A stretch of 47,112 nucleotides of DNA from an uncultured Granulosicoccaceae bacterium (GCA_938003855.1 CALKXD010000026.1:1-47112), one strand, 5' to 3'. Positions 16,589-25,611 are shown, counted from the first letter of the stretch. The notes: generated by a model from the letters alone, not told the origin. Program-made: numbers and translations.

Positions 16589-17542
16589 TCAGATTAATGA
16601 CCAGTTCTGTTGCAGCAGTCGAATCAGTTCAGCTGAGGTTTGCACCCGGTTGTCGGCCTGTTTGTTCAGGCATCTCATGACGGTGTCTTCAAGCATCGGC
16701 GGGATATTGCGGGTGAGTGTCGACGGCTTTGGCGGATCGTCGTTCAAGGTGCTGTGAATGACTTCATCAATGAGCTCACCCTGCGCCGGTGTGCGACCGG
16801 TTAATGCTTCGTACAAAACGATGCCGAGGCTATAGATGTCGGTGCGTGAATCGATCCCGGGGTCTCGTTCAATTTGCTCCGGAGACATGTAGAACAGCGT
16901 GCCCTGTAATTTCTGATGGCCGGTCATGGCCAGGTCTTCTGATTCACGCTGTGGAATCTCATCTTCTATTGGCGATTGGCGGCCTTTCTGATCCCAGACT
17001 TTGGCCAGGCCCCAATCCAGCAGCAGCACTTCGCCGTACGGCCCGACAAGAATATTCTCGGGTTTTATATCGCGATGGATCACTCCGTGTGAATGTGCAC
17101 ACCCCAATGCGCGCGCTACCTGCACGATAATCTCGACCAGTTGGCCGAGATCGTAGCGTTCTCTGTAGTCAAAAATCTCGCGCAAGGTATAACCGTGCAC
17201 CAGCTTCATGGTGAAATAATAGTGGCCCTTATTGTCACGGCCCAGTTCGTAAGTTGGCACTGTATTGGGATGCTGCAGAATTGCCGAAACCCGTGCTTCA
17301 CGCAGCAGCCGTTTCTGCTCGATCGCATCATCGGCAAACTCCGGCAGCAGTGATTTGTAACAGATGATGCGGTTCAGGTGCATGTCTTTGCACGATTGAA
17401 TAAGCGACTTTCCACCTTTGGCTATGGTTTTAAAATACGCGTAGCGAAAATTGCCGTCGTTCTTTTTTGCCAGGTCTTTATCGGTTTGCTCGATAAAGAG
17501 TGTTGGAAAATCGGGTAGCTTGAATTTGGGATATTCACTCAT
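16589..17542 (-). CDS. Soluble Hanks-type serine/threonine protein kinase
   Basis: This 317-residue protein is almost only a kinase domain. Catalytic parts are visible: the ATP Lys in CYKSL (Lys63), the alpha-C Glu in REAR (Glu82), catalytic loop HRDIKPEN (156-163) with Asp158, metal motif DWG (176-178) in place of DFG, GTLFYMSPEQ, and the C-lobe DIYSLGIVLYEALTGRTP. The glycine loop is degenerate (AKGGKSLIQ, 41-49). There is no membrane helix or sensor domain, so it is cytosolic. The long loop after DWG holds acidic and Ser/Thr residues. No partner phosphatase is adjacent and targets are unknown. It lies upstream of glnII in the same direction, separated by 510 bp. Confidence 0.92.
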   Translation of the reverse strand: MSEYPKFKLPDFPTLFIEQTDKDLAKKNDGNFRYAYFKTIAKGGKSLIQSCKDMHLNRIICYKSLLPEFADDAIEQKRLLREARVSAILQHPNTVPTYELGRDNKGHYYFTMKLVHGYTLREIFDYRERYDLGQLVEIIVQVARALGCAHSHGVIHRDIKPENILVGPYGEVLLLDWGLAKVWDQKGRQSPIEDEIPQRESEDLAMTGHQKLQGTLFYMSPEQIERDPGIDSRTDIYSLGIVLYEALTGRTPAQGELIDEVIHSTLNDDPPKPSTLTRNIPPMLEDTVMRCLNKQADNRVQTSAELIRLLQQNWSLI

Positions 17543-17969
17543 CGTAGGGGTCCCGTTCCAGTACAGTTTAAAACAGTGTATCTCAAACCCTGCCGTAGTT
17601 TTCGGGCATCACTGACTCCTTAGCTGCCGATGGTCGCTGCATTTGTAACCCGCTGGCACGGTTAACACCGCTGCATTGCGGCTGGCACTGGCCGTGTACG
17701 GCCGCCTGAAGTCAGTGGCCAGCTGAACTGGAACAGCGTGGCTGATCTGTTGGATAATCACGGTACAAAAACGTGTAGCCTGTCTGGCCGTAAACCGGAT
17801 AATTTGATGCGTCGGTAGCCGCGTGCCTGCAGGGTAGCGTGGTTGATGACTTTGACACTGCTTTGACCGTGAAATAACAACACAACGGCTGCTGCAGATT
17901 CGCTGCCGTATCTTAAAATGACAATAGCAGCACTGTTGCACGCAGACGTTTGACCGGGACTGAAAAAAT
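17543..17969. other. Intergenic region between kinase and small conserved gene
   Basis: This 427-bp region has no gene I can support. Two overlapping minus-strand open frames (17609-17998 and 17758-18111) are Arg/Cys-rich without domain features and run into the real plus-strand gene. Promoters for the divergent kinase and small gene must lie here but are not evident. Confidence 0.45.
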
Positions 17970-18275
17970 ATGGCGCGAAAAGATCGACCGCAAACCACCG
18001 ACCATCGCTATCTGGTGTCGCGTGGCGTATTAAAGCGATGTACCGATCCATCACTTGCAGATTCTGACCGGCGTAAAGCGGTGAAAGCATTGATGCAGGC
18101 GCGTATGGCAAAAGATCCGGCAGCGGTGCTCAAGGCAAAGGTCGCCCTCGGTGAAGCGGGGCCGGTCTGGTGGGACGATGGCACACCGGATTACAGTGGC
18201 AGTATCCCTGCGGACACGCCCTATGCAGACTGGTGGCAGACGCTGTCAAAAGCACAGCAGGATCAGGGAATGTAG
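17970..18275 (+). CDS. Small conserved protein of unknown function
   Basis: This 101-residue soluble protein is basic at the N terminus (ARKDRPQTTDHRYLVSRG) and ends with a Trp-rich block, GPVWWDDGTPDY followed by PYADWWQTL. The composition and the clear switch from Lys/Arg/Ala-rich helix to an aromatic acidic tail look like a genuine folded protein. I believe similar proteins occur in other proteobacteria, but I cannot name the family. There is no signal peptide or membrane segment. The ribosome site is weak. It precedes the dehydroquinase-like gene by 121 bp on the same strand. Confidence 0.65.
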   Translation: MARKDRPQTTDHRYLVSRGVLKRCTDPSLADSDRRKAVKALMQARMAKDPAAVLKAKVALGEAGPVWWDDGTPDYSGSIPADTPYADWWQTLSKAQQDQGM

Positions 18276-18396
18276 GCCCCTGCCCACTGTGCATTGGACC
18301 GGGTTGTGATTTCCGGTACTGCCGGGCATCACCGATGATTTCCATGTAATCTAACGTAGCCTTAAATTGTGCGCTGACTAAACAGCAGGGGAAAAT

Positions 18397-18822
18397 ATGT
18401 CCAAGTCGATTCTTGTGATTCATGGTGCCGGAATGAACATGCGTGGCATCGCCCAGGTGGAGGTCTTCGGCCCGATGACCTTGCCGGAGTATGACGCCGC
18501 GATCACAGGCTTTGCAGCGCAGGCCGGAGTGCAGCTTGAAATCTACCATTCAAATATTGAGGGTGAAATCATCAATAAGCTGTATCAGGCGCATTCGGCG
18601 GCAATTGATGGCGCTGTGATCAATCCGGCCGGGTTTACCACAGGGTATCCGGCACTCTGTGCCGCAATCACGCAGGTGAGCTTTCCGGTGTACGAACTAC
18701 ACATGACCAACCCCGCTGTGCGTGGTCGTATCTCCGACATCGGGCGGGTGACAAAAGGCGTGATTTCCGGTTTTGGAATTGAAGGGTATCGTCTGGCACT
18801 GGACGGTTTGCTGCATCAATAG
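18397..18822 (+). CDS. Type II 3-dehydroquinase-like protein lacking key catalytic residues
   Basis: This 141-residue protein has the full AroQ (type II dehydroquinase) flavodoxin-like fold pattern: ILVIHGAGMN at the start, YHSNIEGEIIN (50-60), INPAGFTTG (75-83), YELHMTN (99-105) and GVISGFGIEGY (121-131). The catalytic residues do not fit, however. The essential Tyr is Phe24, the Arg five residues before it is Ala19, and the active-site His of the NPxxxTH loop is Thr82. Glu100, His102 and Arg109 remain. It probably keeps a related ligand site but does not run the normal dehydration. No other shikimate gene is near. The family is certain; dehydroquinase activity is doubtful. Confidence 0.85.
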   Translation: MSKSILVIHGAGMNMRGIAQVEVFGPMTLPEYDAAITGFAAQAGVQLEIYHSNIEGEIINKLYQAHSAAIDGAVINPAGFTTGYPALCAAITQVSFPVYELHMTNPAVRGRISDIGRVTKGVISGFGIEGYRLALDGLLHQ

Positions 18823-19198
18823 TCCCGGCTTGATTTACAGATCTGCGGCTGGCTGCTCTGGTACAGGCAGCCATGGCCTATAGTTGAGTGGCGGGTATGT
18901 CGGGTGCTGCAAGCAAAGCAGGGTGGTCTGCCCGGTGTTGACGCAATAGTCTTCCGGCAGATTGTCAGGCTATCCCGATCAAACCCGACTTGCCGATAGA
19001 AGAGCCGCCTGTTCTATTGATCCTTAGACAATTTCGTGGTGCTGTTAACCCCTTTTCCGGCACTCAGACGATTAAGCAACAGGACATGCCGGAAAAAACT
19101 AACGCTACTATTTCCAGCACAGGCCGTCAGTCGGGGTCAGTTGCGTTTTATGCGCGACGCCTTGCATCATTTCACTTGTCTACGAGCAGGTTCACGCC
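18823..19198. other. Intergenic region before the macroglobulin gene
   Basis: No gene is supported in these 376 bp. Just after the dehydroquinase-like stop, GGCTGC and GCAGCC arms (about 18851-18872) can form a six-base hairpin without a T-run. A plus-strand frame at 18990-19202 has no recognisable features. Confidence 0.4.
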
Positions 19199-22100
19199 AT
19201 GAGAATACATCGTTCTGTAGCAGCTTCATGCTGGGTATCCCTGATCAGTGTGCTGTTGTACGCCACACTAACGCGGGCGGCCGGCGCGCCCGAGCCCGTG
19301 TCGGCTGATGAGCTTGGCGGCGCGGACCGCTACCTTGCCTATATCAGTACCGATAAACCCGTCTATCGGGAAGGCGAAAACGTCTATTTGCGCACCGTCA
19401 TTCTGCACGCCGCCGACAACACACCGCTGCCAACCGGTCAGAACGTACTGCAGGTAAAAATTACCGGCCCCAAGGGCGATGTGGTCCATGAGGGGTCTGT
19501 GCAGGATACTGAAAGTGTCATCGGATATCGCTGGACGGTGCCGGATGGAGCGGTTGGCGGCGCCTATACCGCTAAAGTCACCAGCCCGACACTGGTATTG
19601 CCCGAAGCACAGCGTAGCTTCGATATTCGCGCTTTCCGCGCGCCACGGATAAAATCACAGATTCAATTCACCCGTGACGGCTATGGGCCCGGCGATCAGG
19701 TCAGAGCCAGTGTATCGATAGAGCGTGCCGAGGGCGGTGTGCCGACCGGGGCCCGCGTCAGGGCCATTGCACGGGTTGACGGCGCGGAGGTTTATCGCGG
19801 GCCTGAGGTACCGGTCACGGACAGCGGTGTGATTGATACTGCCTTTACGCTGCCGACGCAGATTGACACTGGGGAGGGTAGTCTGTCGTTTATTATTGAA
19901 GACGGCGGCATTGTCGAAACGGCCGCAAAGTCATTGCCGATACTGCTCAGTAAACTGGCTATAGAATTTTACCCCGAAGGCGGTGAGCTGGTGGCCGGGC
20001 AGCAAAGCCGGGTCTATTTTCAAGCGCTGCTCACCAATGGCAAGCCCGCTGATGTGCAGGGTCATATTGTAACGCTGGACGGCGATACCCCCGGTAGCAA
20101 AATCATTGCAGAATTTAAATCAAGCCATGAAGGGCGCGGGTATTTTTTGATCACACCGCAAAACGGCAAGCGATATGCCGCCGTGTTCACGGCACCCTCC
20201 GGCATCAGTGTTCCGGCTGAACTGCCGGTGGCCAGTCAAACCGGCACAGTGATCAGCAGCAGTAAAGCCTCGTTCGACTACACAGATTCTATAGAGTTTA
20301 CCGTTGCATCAAATTCCAGCCAGGCCCCCGCACGGCTGACGCTGTATAAGCGCGATGTACTGATTGACAGTCAGGTTGTCAGTGGTAACCATCGGGTGAC
20401 ACTGGATGGCAAAGACGCCGAAGGTGTTTTGATGGTCACTGCCTGGGACAAACAGGGTAATCCACTGGCCGAAAGACTCATTTATAGACACCCGAAATAT
20501 GCCGTCAACGTAGCGCTGGAATTATCAGACGGCCCGTATGTGCCCGGCGCTGAAGTCAGTGTTGATGTGCTCACCACAGACAGCAGCGGCAACCCGGTTG
20601 AAGCGGTGGTCGGCTTGACGGTTACCGATGACACCGTGCTTGAGTTGATCGAAAAAAGACAGCAGGCGCCAAGGCTGCCTGTCATGGTTTATCTGGAAAA
20701 TGAAGTGCTGGATCTGGCTGACGCCCATGTATACCTGGATCGCACCGACCCCATGGCCGATGCCGCCATCGATCTGCTGTTGGCCACGCAAGGGTGGCGG
20801 CGTTTTATTCTGGTGGATTACCCGGGCCTTAAAAAGCAGTACCCGGAATCCGCCGCACGTGCGCTGGCACAGGCCAGTCGACCAAGGCCGATAGTGCGAC
20901 GAGCCAGAATGCTTGAAAGAGCAGTCGCACAAATGAACGTGCAGATGATGGCGGTTGCAGAGAATCAAGTGGAAGCTGTCATGGATGATGCGGCGGTGGC
21001 AGAAGCCGCAGCCGAGCCATCACCACCGGTGCCTGTCGCAGCGGAACTGCCTGTGCCGAATCTGCCTGTACCGAATCTGCAAGGGGTGGCTGATGAGCCC
21101 GAACCGGCTGCCAATGAAGAGCAAGGGGCCGCGGTTGAGATGGCTAAAGCAGACATTGCCGGTGATATGGCGATGATAATGCCAATGCCTGTGGCTGTTG
21201 GCTATAGTCGGGAGTTTGCGTATCAGGTCCGTGCTGATCGCAAACCCGGTGATCGCATAGATTTCAGTGAAACGCTGTACTGGAACACCGGTATAAAAAC
21301 CGGCCCGCGTGATGGTCGTGCCACGGTTACTTTTTCCCTGTCTGACAGCGTCACTACTTTTCGGGTGCTGGCTGATGCGTTCGGGCGCAATGGCGGGCTA
21401 GGCTCAGGTGATACCATGATCGCATCGCTGGAGCCATTCTATATTGCCACCAAAATGCCGCTGTATGCACTTAGTGCTGATGTTATAGAGCTGCCCGTGA
21501 CAATGGTCAATACCACAGCCAGTGCCATTGCCGACGCCCGCATCCGTGTCAGCGGCGAAGGTATTGCCAGTGCTGAAACCAAAGCGGTTACGCTGGCACC
21601 CGGTGAGCGGTATCGCAGTACAGTTAAAGTAACCACACCGGTTGCTGGTACTTTCCCGATCACTGTCAGCGCACAGGCGGGGCCCTACAGTGACACGGTC
21701 ACTCGCAATCTGTCTGTGCAGCCGGCCGGGTTTCCTGTCAGCATCACAGAGGGCGGGCTGCTATCGTCGTCATCTGATTTCAGTACCACTATTAATATTC
21801 CTGCTGAGGTAACACCAGGCAGCATGGTGGCCACCGCAAAGGTCTATCCGTCACCACTGGCCAGTATGGAAGAAGCCCTGAGCGCACTGCTGCGTGAGCC
21901 GCATGGTTGCTTTGAGCAAACCAGTTCTACCAATTACCCGCTGGTGATGGCACAGCAATACTTCGACAGCCACACCGGCGTAGATCCGGAAAAAATAGCC
22001 AGATCTCAATCGCTGTTGAAAGCCGGTTACAGCAAACTGATTAGCTTCGAATCACAAGACAACGGATACGAGTGGTTTGGCGCCAACCCCGCGCATGAAG

Positions 22101-23326
22101 CACTGACCGCCTATGGTCTGATGGAATTTACCGATATGGCGAAAGTCATGCAGGTCGATAACGCCATGATCTCCAGAACCCGTGACTGGTTACTAGGCCG
22201 GCGCGATGGTCAGGGCGGCTTCAAGCGCAACGACCGTGCGCTGGATAGTTTCGGACGGGCGCCAGCGCCGACGACCGATGCTTATATCGTCTGGTCACTT
22301 CTGGAAAGCGGGCAGAACCCGCGCTCGCTGGCCAAAGAAATCGAGCAGGTCAAGGCAAAGGCGTTTGGCGGTAATGACAGTTACATCGATGCGTTGGTGG
22401 CCAATATTCTGCACCTCGCCGGTGACCACGTCAGTGCCGGTCTGTTGTCTGAAAAACTGGCCGCAGCCACCAGTGACAACGGTGCGGTGGAAGGTGCCAG
22501 CACCTCTATTACCGGTTCCGGTGGCGACGCACTAACAATAGAAACCACCAGTCTGGCCTTGCTGGCCTGGCTGAAAGACGACGACCAGTGGGCGGCCCGG
22601 GTAGAACAATCGATTCAGTGGTTGTTCGAAACAAGCAAGTCGGGTCGCTTCGGGTCGACACAATCAACGGTGCTGGCGCTGAAGGCGATTAATGCCTATG
22701 ACGCCGCGCGCGCTGTACCAAAGCAACCCGGTTCCGTTCAGCTGTATGTTAACGGCGACCCTTTTGGTGCCGTATCGATGTTCACCCGCGAGTCCAAAGG
22801 TGCAATCGAGTTGCCGGATTTCACCCGGGTATTGTCTGCCGGTCAGCACAAGATAGAGTTACGCATGACTGATGGCAGCAAAATGCCGTTTGCTTTAGAG
22901 ATCACCTACAACACACCGGTGCCGGCAAACGCCGTTACCACCCCGGTAATGCTTTCAACGGCGCTCAGTCACCAACAGGTGCCCGAAGGCGAGCCGGTGG
23001 AGCTAAGCGCTACGGTTAGTGTGGCAGACAGCAATGTGCCAACCCCCGTCGCCATAATAGGGATTCCGGCCGGGCTTGAGCTGCGTCATGATCAATTAAA
23101 GGAGCTGGTTGGTGCGGGTAGTATCAGTGCCTATGAGGTCAGGGGGGCGGAGCTTGTGTTGTACTGGCGGGCATTGAGGGCCGGGGAGACGCGTGTTGTG
23201 CCGATCAATCTCACGGCTGAGATCCCCGGGCATTTCACCGCTCCGGCCAGTCGTGTGTATCCGTATTACACCGATGAACAAAAACTGTGGCAACCCGGTC
23301 ACTCGATTGAAATCGTTGCCCGGTAA
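19199..23326 (+). CDS. Secreted bacterial alpha-2-macroglobulin with thioester motif
   Basis: This 1375-residue protein has an N-terminal signal peptide (to about residue 28) without a lipobox, so it is probably periplasmic and soluble. After it come MG domains; the MG2-type start RYLAYISTDKPVYREGENV is at about 44-62. Residues ~560-665 are a flexible Ala/Pro/Glu/Met-rich stretch with the doubled PVPNL unit, a plausible bait region. The alpha2M-family core starts at about 670. The thioester site is GCFEQ with Cys904 and Gln907, in the helical toroid domain (to ~1130), then receptor-like C-terminal domains. Such proteins trap proteases by a bait-triggered covalent thioester. No pbpC (PBP1C) gene is adjacent, unlike the classical bacterial pair. 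Confidence 0.93.
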   Translation: MRIHRSVAASCWVSLISVLLYATLTRAAGAPEPVSADELGGADRYLAYISTDKPVYREGENVYLRTVILHAADNTPLPTGQNVLQVKITGPKGDVVHEGSVQDTESVIGYRWTVPDGAVGGAYTAKVTSPTLVLPEAQRSFDIRAFRAPRIKSQIQFTRDGYGPGDQVRASVSIERAEGGVPTGARVRAIARVDGAEVYRGPEVPVTDSGVIDTAFTLPTQIDTGEGSLSFIIEDGGIVETAAKSLPILLSKLAIEFYPEGGELVAGQQSRVYFQALLTNGKPADVQGHIVTLDGDTPGSKIIAEFKSSHEGRGYFLITPQNGKRYAAVFTAPSGISVPAELPVASQTGTVISSSKASFDYTDSIEFTVASNSSQAPARLTLYKRDVLIDSQVVSGNHRVTLDGKDAEGVLMVTAWDKQGNPLAERLIYRHPKYAVNVALELSDGPYVPGAEVSVDVLTTDSSGNPVEAVVGLTVTDDTVLELIEKRQQAPRLPVMVYLENEVLDLADAHVYLDRTDPMADAAIDLLLATQGWRRFILVDYPGLKKQYPESAARALAQASRPRPIVRRARMLERAVAQMNVQMMAVAENQVEAVMDDAAVAEAAAEPSPPVPVAAELPVPNLPVPNLQGVADEPEPAANEEQGAAVEMAKADIAGDMAMIMPMPVAVGYSREFAYQVRADRKPGDRIDFSETLYWNTGIKTGPRDGRATVTFSLSDSVTTFRVLADAFGRNGGLGSGDTMIASLEPFYIATKMPLYALSADVIELPVTMVNTTASAIADARIRVSGEGIASAETKAVTLAPGERYRSTVKVTTPVAGTFPITVSAQAGPYSDTVTRNLSVQPAGFPVSITEGGLLSSSSDFSTTINIPAEVTPGSMVATAKVYPSPLASMEEALSALLREPHGCFEQTSSTNYPLVMAQQYFDSHTGVDPEKIARSQSLLKAGYSKLISFESQDNGYEWFGANPAHEALTAYGLMEFTDMAKVMQVDNAMISRTRDWLLGRRDGQGGFKRNDRALDSFGRAPAPTTDAYIVWSLLESGQNPRSLAKEIEQVKAKAFGGNDSYIDALVANILHLAGDHVSAGLLSEKLAAATSDNGAVEGASTSITGSGGDALTIETTSLALLAWLKDDDQWAARVEQSIQWLFETSKSGRFGSTQSTVLALKAINAYDAARAVPKQPGSVQLYVNGDPFGAVSMFTRESKGAIELPDFTRVLSAGQHKIELRMTDGSKMPFALEITYNTPVPANAVTTPVMLSTALSHQQVPEGEPVELSATVSVADSNVPTPVAIIGIPAGLELRHDQLKELVGAGSISAYEVRGAELVLYWRALRAGETRVVPINLTAEIPGHFTAPASRVYPYYTDEQKLWQPGHSIEIVAR

Positions 23327-23393
23327 GCAACGGCGGTGAGCCTGCGCCGGCGGCACGTCCGGGTGATTTTGTGCCGCACCGTCGGCGCGCAAA

Positions 23394-23425
23394 AAAAAAG
23401 CCGGAACAGTAGTTCCGGCTTTTTT
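23394..23425. terminator. Bidirectional terminator between macroglobulin and csp genes
   Basis: GCCGGAAC (23400-23407) and GTTCCGGC (23412-23419) form a perfect eight-base stem with loop AGTA. It is flanked by nine As on the left and six Ts on the right. It can stop transcription from both convergent genes. Confidence 0.9.
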
Positions 23426-23457
23426 AACAATTTTACTGCGTACTACATTGGCAAATG

Positions 23458-23664
23458 CTAGATAGCCTGTACCTTGTTAGCACATGGGCCTTTCTGGCCT
23501 TCACCAACTTCGAATTCTACGGCCTGGCCGTCATTCAGTGTTGCGAATCCACCGCCGGCTTGAATTTCGGAGTGGTGAACAAACAGATCTTTGCCGCCAT
23601 CTTCCGGGGTAATAAAGCCAAAGCCTTTATCAGCGTTGAACCACTTAACTGTACCTTTACTCAT
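23458..23664 (-). CDS. Cold-shock protein (CspA family)
   Basis: This 68-residue single cold-shock domain binds single-stranded RNA and DNA and acts as an RNA chaperone. RNP1 is KGFGFI at residues 13-18 and RNP2 is DLFVHHS at about 26-32. The start [16 protein letters not shown] is diagnostic. Length is standard. It shares the bidirectional terminator with the macroglobulin gene. A long upstream region without genes could supply a long leader as in other csp genes, but I see no recognisable cold box. Confidence 0.95.
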   Translation of the reverse strand: MSKGTVKWFNADKGFGFITPEDGGKDLFVHHSEIQAGGGFATLNDGQAVEFEVGEGQKGPCANKVQAI

Positions 23665-24424
23665 ACTTGTACTCTTTAATTCGGTGAAAATATAAGTACT
23701 ACCTGGCTATCACCATCGCGAAAGTAGTGTGTTTCATTGCTCGCCGCAGTCACGGTTGAATCCCGGGTGCAGCCGGCAATGATTGGTGCGGGCCGTAATG
23801 GCGTCGCTCACAGCAGTATAAGGGGATTATTCTGAATAACTACCCCGGTGTTGGCTTTTTTGTTAATTTCTGACAATTTACACAGAGCCCACATAGCGCC
23901 CTTATTAAGTTGAATGGGCATCCTTTCGGTCGAAGTGCCGGCCTCTGAGGGGGCAGTCAGCGCGTGTAGAGCACGGCAAATAGCGCGCTGTAGACGATAG
24001 AGTCTCAAGCGGAGCACCAGCAGTGACGATGTCATCGTCAGTCTGTGGTTGATGTAACCCGGGTCTGACTTAGTCCCCTGTGATGTACGAGTCAACCTAT
24101 CGGCGGGTTTCTGACAAATTTTTTCTTGCTCGAATGTGCCATTTTTGTGCAAAAAAAATAAACAGATTCGGTTCAGCGTGGGCAAACGGCCTGGCGAGAT
24201 GGGTTGGCTTCCTTGCGTTTGCGGACAAAACCAAAGCCATTGGTGGAATGGCCAGACGCGATTGCCAGATCTGTGCACCGATCTGGTGCGCGCAGTGATC
24301 TCTTTTGGTGCGGTCCAATGGGTCAAATGGCTATGCCACTTTGGTAAAGTGGCCGGCTACGCATGACAAACGTACACAAATAACCGATTTTTAAACCGGG
24401 TGCTGACACCTGAGAGGAACAGAG
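23665..24424. promoter_or_regulatory. Divergent regulatory region between csp and amt
   Basis: These 760 bp have no gene that I accept; the minus-strand frame at 23808-24326 has no family features. The right part holds the NtrC-like box (24274-24290). A GG-N10-GC sigma-54 element was looked for between the box and the amt ATG and not found: TTGGTAAAGTGGCCGGC has eleven and TGGCCGGCTACGCA eight bases between. AGAGGA lies seven to eight bases before the amt ATG. Confidence 0.5.
24274..24290. promoter_or_regulatory. NtrC-like enhancer box of amt
   Basis: TGCACC-GATCT-GGTGCG matches TGCACC-N5-GGTGCA at 11 of 12 positions and lies 134 bp before the ammonium transporter ATG. It overlaps a second perfect inverted repeat, CCAGATC (24265-24271) with GATCTGG (24280-24286). 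Confidence 0.7.
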
Positions 24425-25606
24425 ATGGTTGGGGCAGATACCGCTTGGATAATAGTAGCGACAGCGTTGGTCTTGTTTATGACGCTGCCGGGTCTGGCGC
24501 TTTTTTACGGCGGGCTGGTGCGGTCGCGAAATGTCCTTAGTGTCTTTATGCACTGCTTTTCCATAGCGTGTTTAATGAGCATTCTATGGCTAGCGGTGGG
24601 GTATTCAATTGCTTTCGGTGATGGCAACGCTTACTGGGGTGGTTTAGGTAAGGCGTTTTTGCAAGGTGTCGATGCCGATACGCTGTCGGGCACCATTCCT
24701 GAGGTGCTGTTCTTTGCGTTTCAAATGACGTTTGCCATTATTACCCCGGCGCTGATCGTCGGTGCCTATGTCGAGCGAATCGGTTATGGTTTTGTTCTGG
24801 TGTTTTCAAGTTTGTGGATGCTGCTGTGTTATGCGCCGGTAGCTCACTGGATCTGGGGTGGCGGGCTTTTGGCCGGTGAGGAATGGAGCCTGTTTGAAAA
24901 TGGCGTCAATGATTTTGCCGGTGGCATTGTGGTTCACCAGACTGCCGGTCTGGCAGCGCTTGTGCTGGCGGCGTTTCTTGGTGGCCGGAAGCAAAAATCT
25001 ATACCGCCACACAACCCCGGCATGGTAATGATCGGCGCGGCGATGTTATGGGTCGGTTGGTTTGGTTTTAACGGGGGTTCTCAATTGGCAGCAGACGGTG
25101 GTGCTGCCATGGCATTGACAGTAACGCACATATCCGCCGCTGCTGCCTCACTGACCTGGGCGTTGTGGGAGCGGTTGCGCCACGGCAAAGCGTCATTGAT
25201 CGGAATGGTGACAGGCACTATCGCGGGGCTAGCCTCGATCACACCGGCATCGGGTTCTGTTGATCCCGTACAAGCGCTTATTATCGGTTCAATTGCCGGC
25301 GTCTTTTGTCAGGTGATGTGTGGTCTGGTAAAAAATGTGATCAACATAGACGACACCCTCGATGTCTTTGCGGTTCACGGAGTTGGCGGGATGTTCGGTA
25401 TAGCTATGCTGGTGGTGTTTGGCCATGCAGGGGCGACTGAGCAGTTTGGTGGCTTGCTGGTTGTTGGTGTCTTCACGCTGGTGATGACCACGGCTATTGT
25501 TCTAGTGACCAGGCTGATCACGCCGCTGCGCGTCAGTGAAGAGGATGAAGAACTGGGTCTTGATCTGGTGACTCACGGTGAGCGTGCTTACAACATAACC
25601 TCCTAG
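24425..25606 (+). CDS. amt: Ammonium transporter (Amt/MEP family)
   Basis: This 393-residue protein has eleven predicted membrane helices and conducts ammonium or ammonia into the cell as a trimer. The pore twin-His pair is present (His171 in DFAGGIVVHQTAG, His318 in VFAVHGVGG), as are the Phe gate residues Phe103 (QMTFA) and Phe215 (FGFNGGS) and the recruitment Asp163. Unlike E. coli AmtB there is no cleaved signal peptide; the chain begins directly with helix 1. No glnK gene is next to it, which is unusual because amt and glnK are most often paired. The NtrC-like box upstream implies nitrogen-starvation control, and a palindromic element begins six bases after the stop. Confidence 0.95.
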   Translation: MVGADTAWIIVATALVLFMTLPGLALFYGGLVRSRNVLSVFMHCFSIACLMSILWLAVGYSIAFGDGNAYWGGLGKAFLQGVDADTLSGTIPEVLFFAFQMTFAIITPALIVGAYVERIGYGFVLVFSSLWMLLCYAPVAHWIWGGGLLAGEEWSLFENGVNDFAGGIVVHQTAGLAALVLAAFLGGRKQKSIPPHNPGMVMIGAAMLWVGWFGFNGGSQLAADGGAAMALTVTHISAAAASLTWALWERLRHGKASLIGMVTGTIAGLASITPASGSVDPVQALIIGSIAGVFCQVMCGLVKNVINIDDTLDVFAVHGVGGMFGIAMLVVFGHAGATEQFGGLLVVGVFTLVMTTAIVLVTRLITPLRVSEEDEELGLDLVTHGERAYNITS

Positions 25607-25611
25607 ATTAA

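Noticed and set aside
17609-18111. Minus-strand open frames between kinase and small gene
   Set aside because: They are rich in Arg and Cys, overlap the more protein-like plus-strand gene at 17970 and have no recognisable domain.
19199-19240. Lipoprotein signal in the macroglobulin
   Set aside because: A Cys occurs at residue 11 but before the hydrophobic core, so it is not a lipobox and the protein is called soluble.
23808-24326. 172-codon minus-strand open frame between csp and amt
   Set aside because: Amino-acid composition is patchy, no domain is seen and it covers the NtrC-like box and likely promoter of amt.
24291-24424. Sigma-54 promoter for amt
   Set aside because: GG and GC elements occur only with 8 or 11 bases between; the required 10-base spacing was not found.
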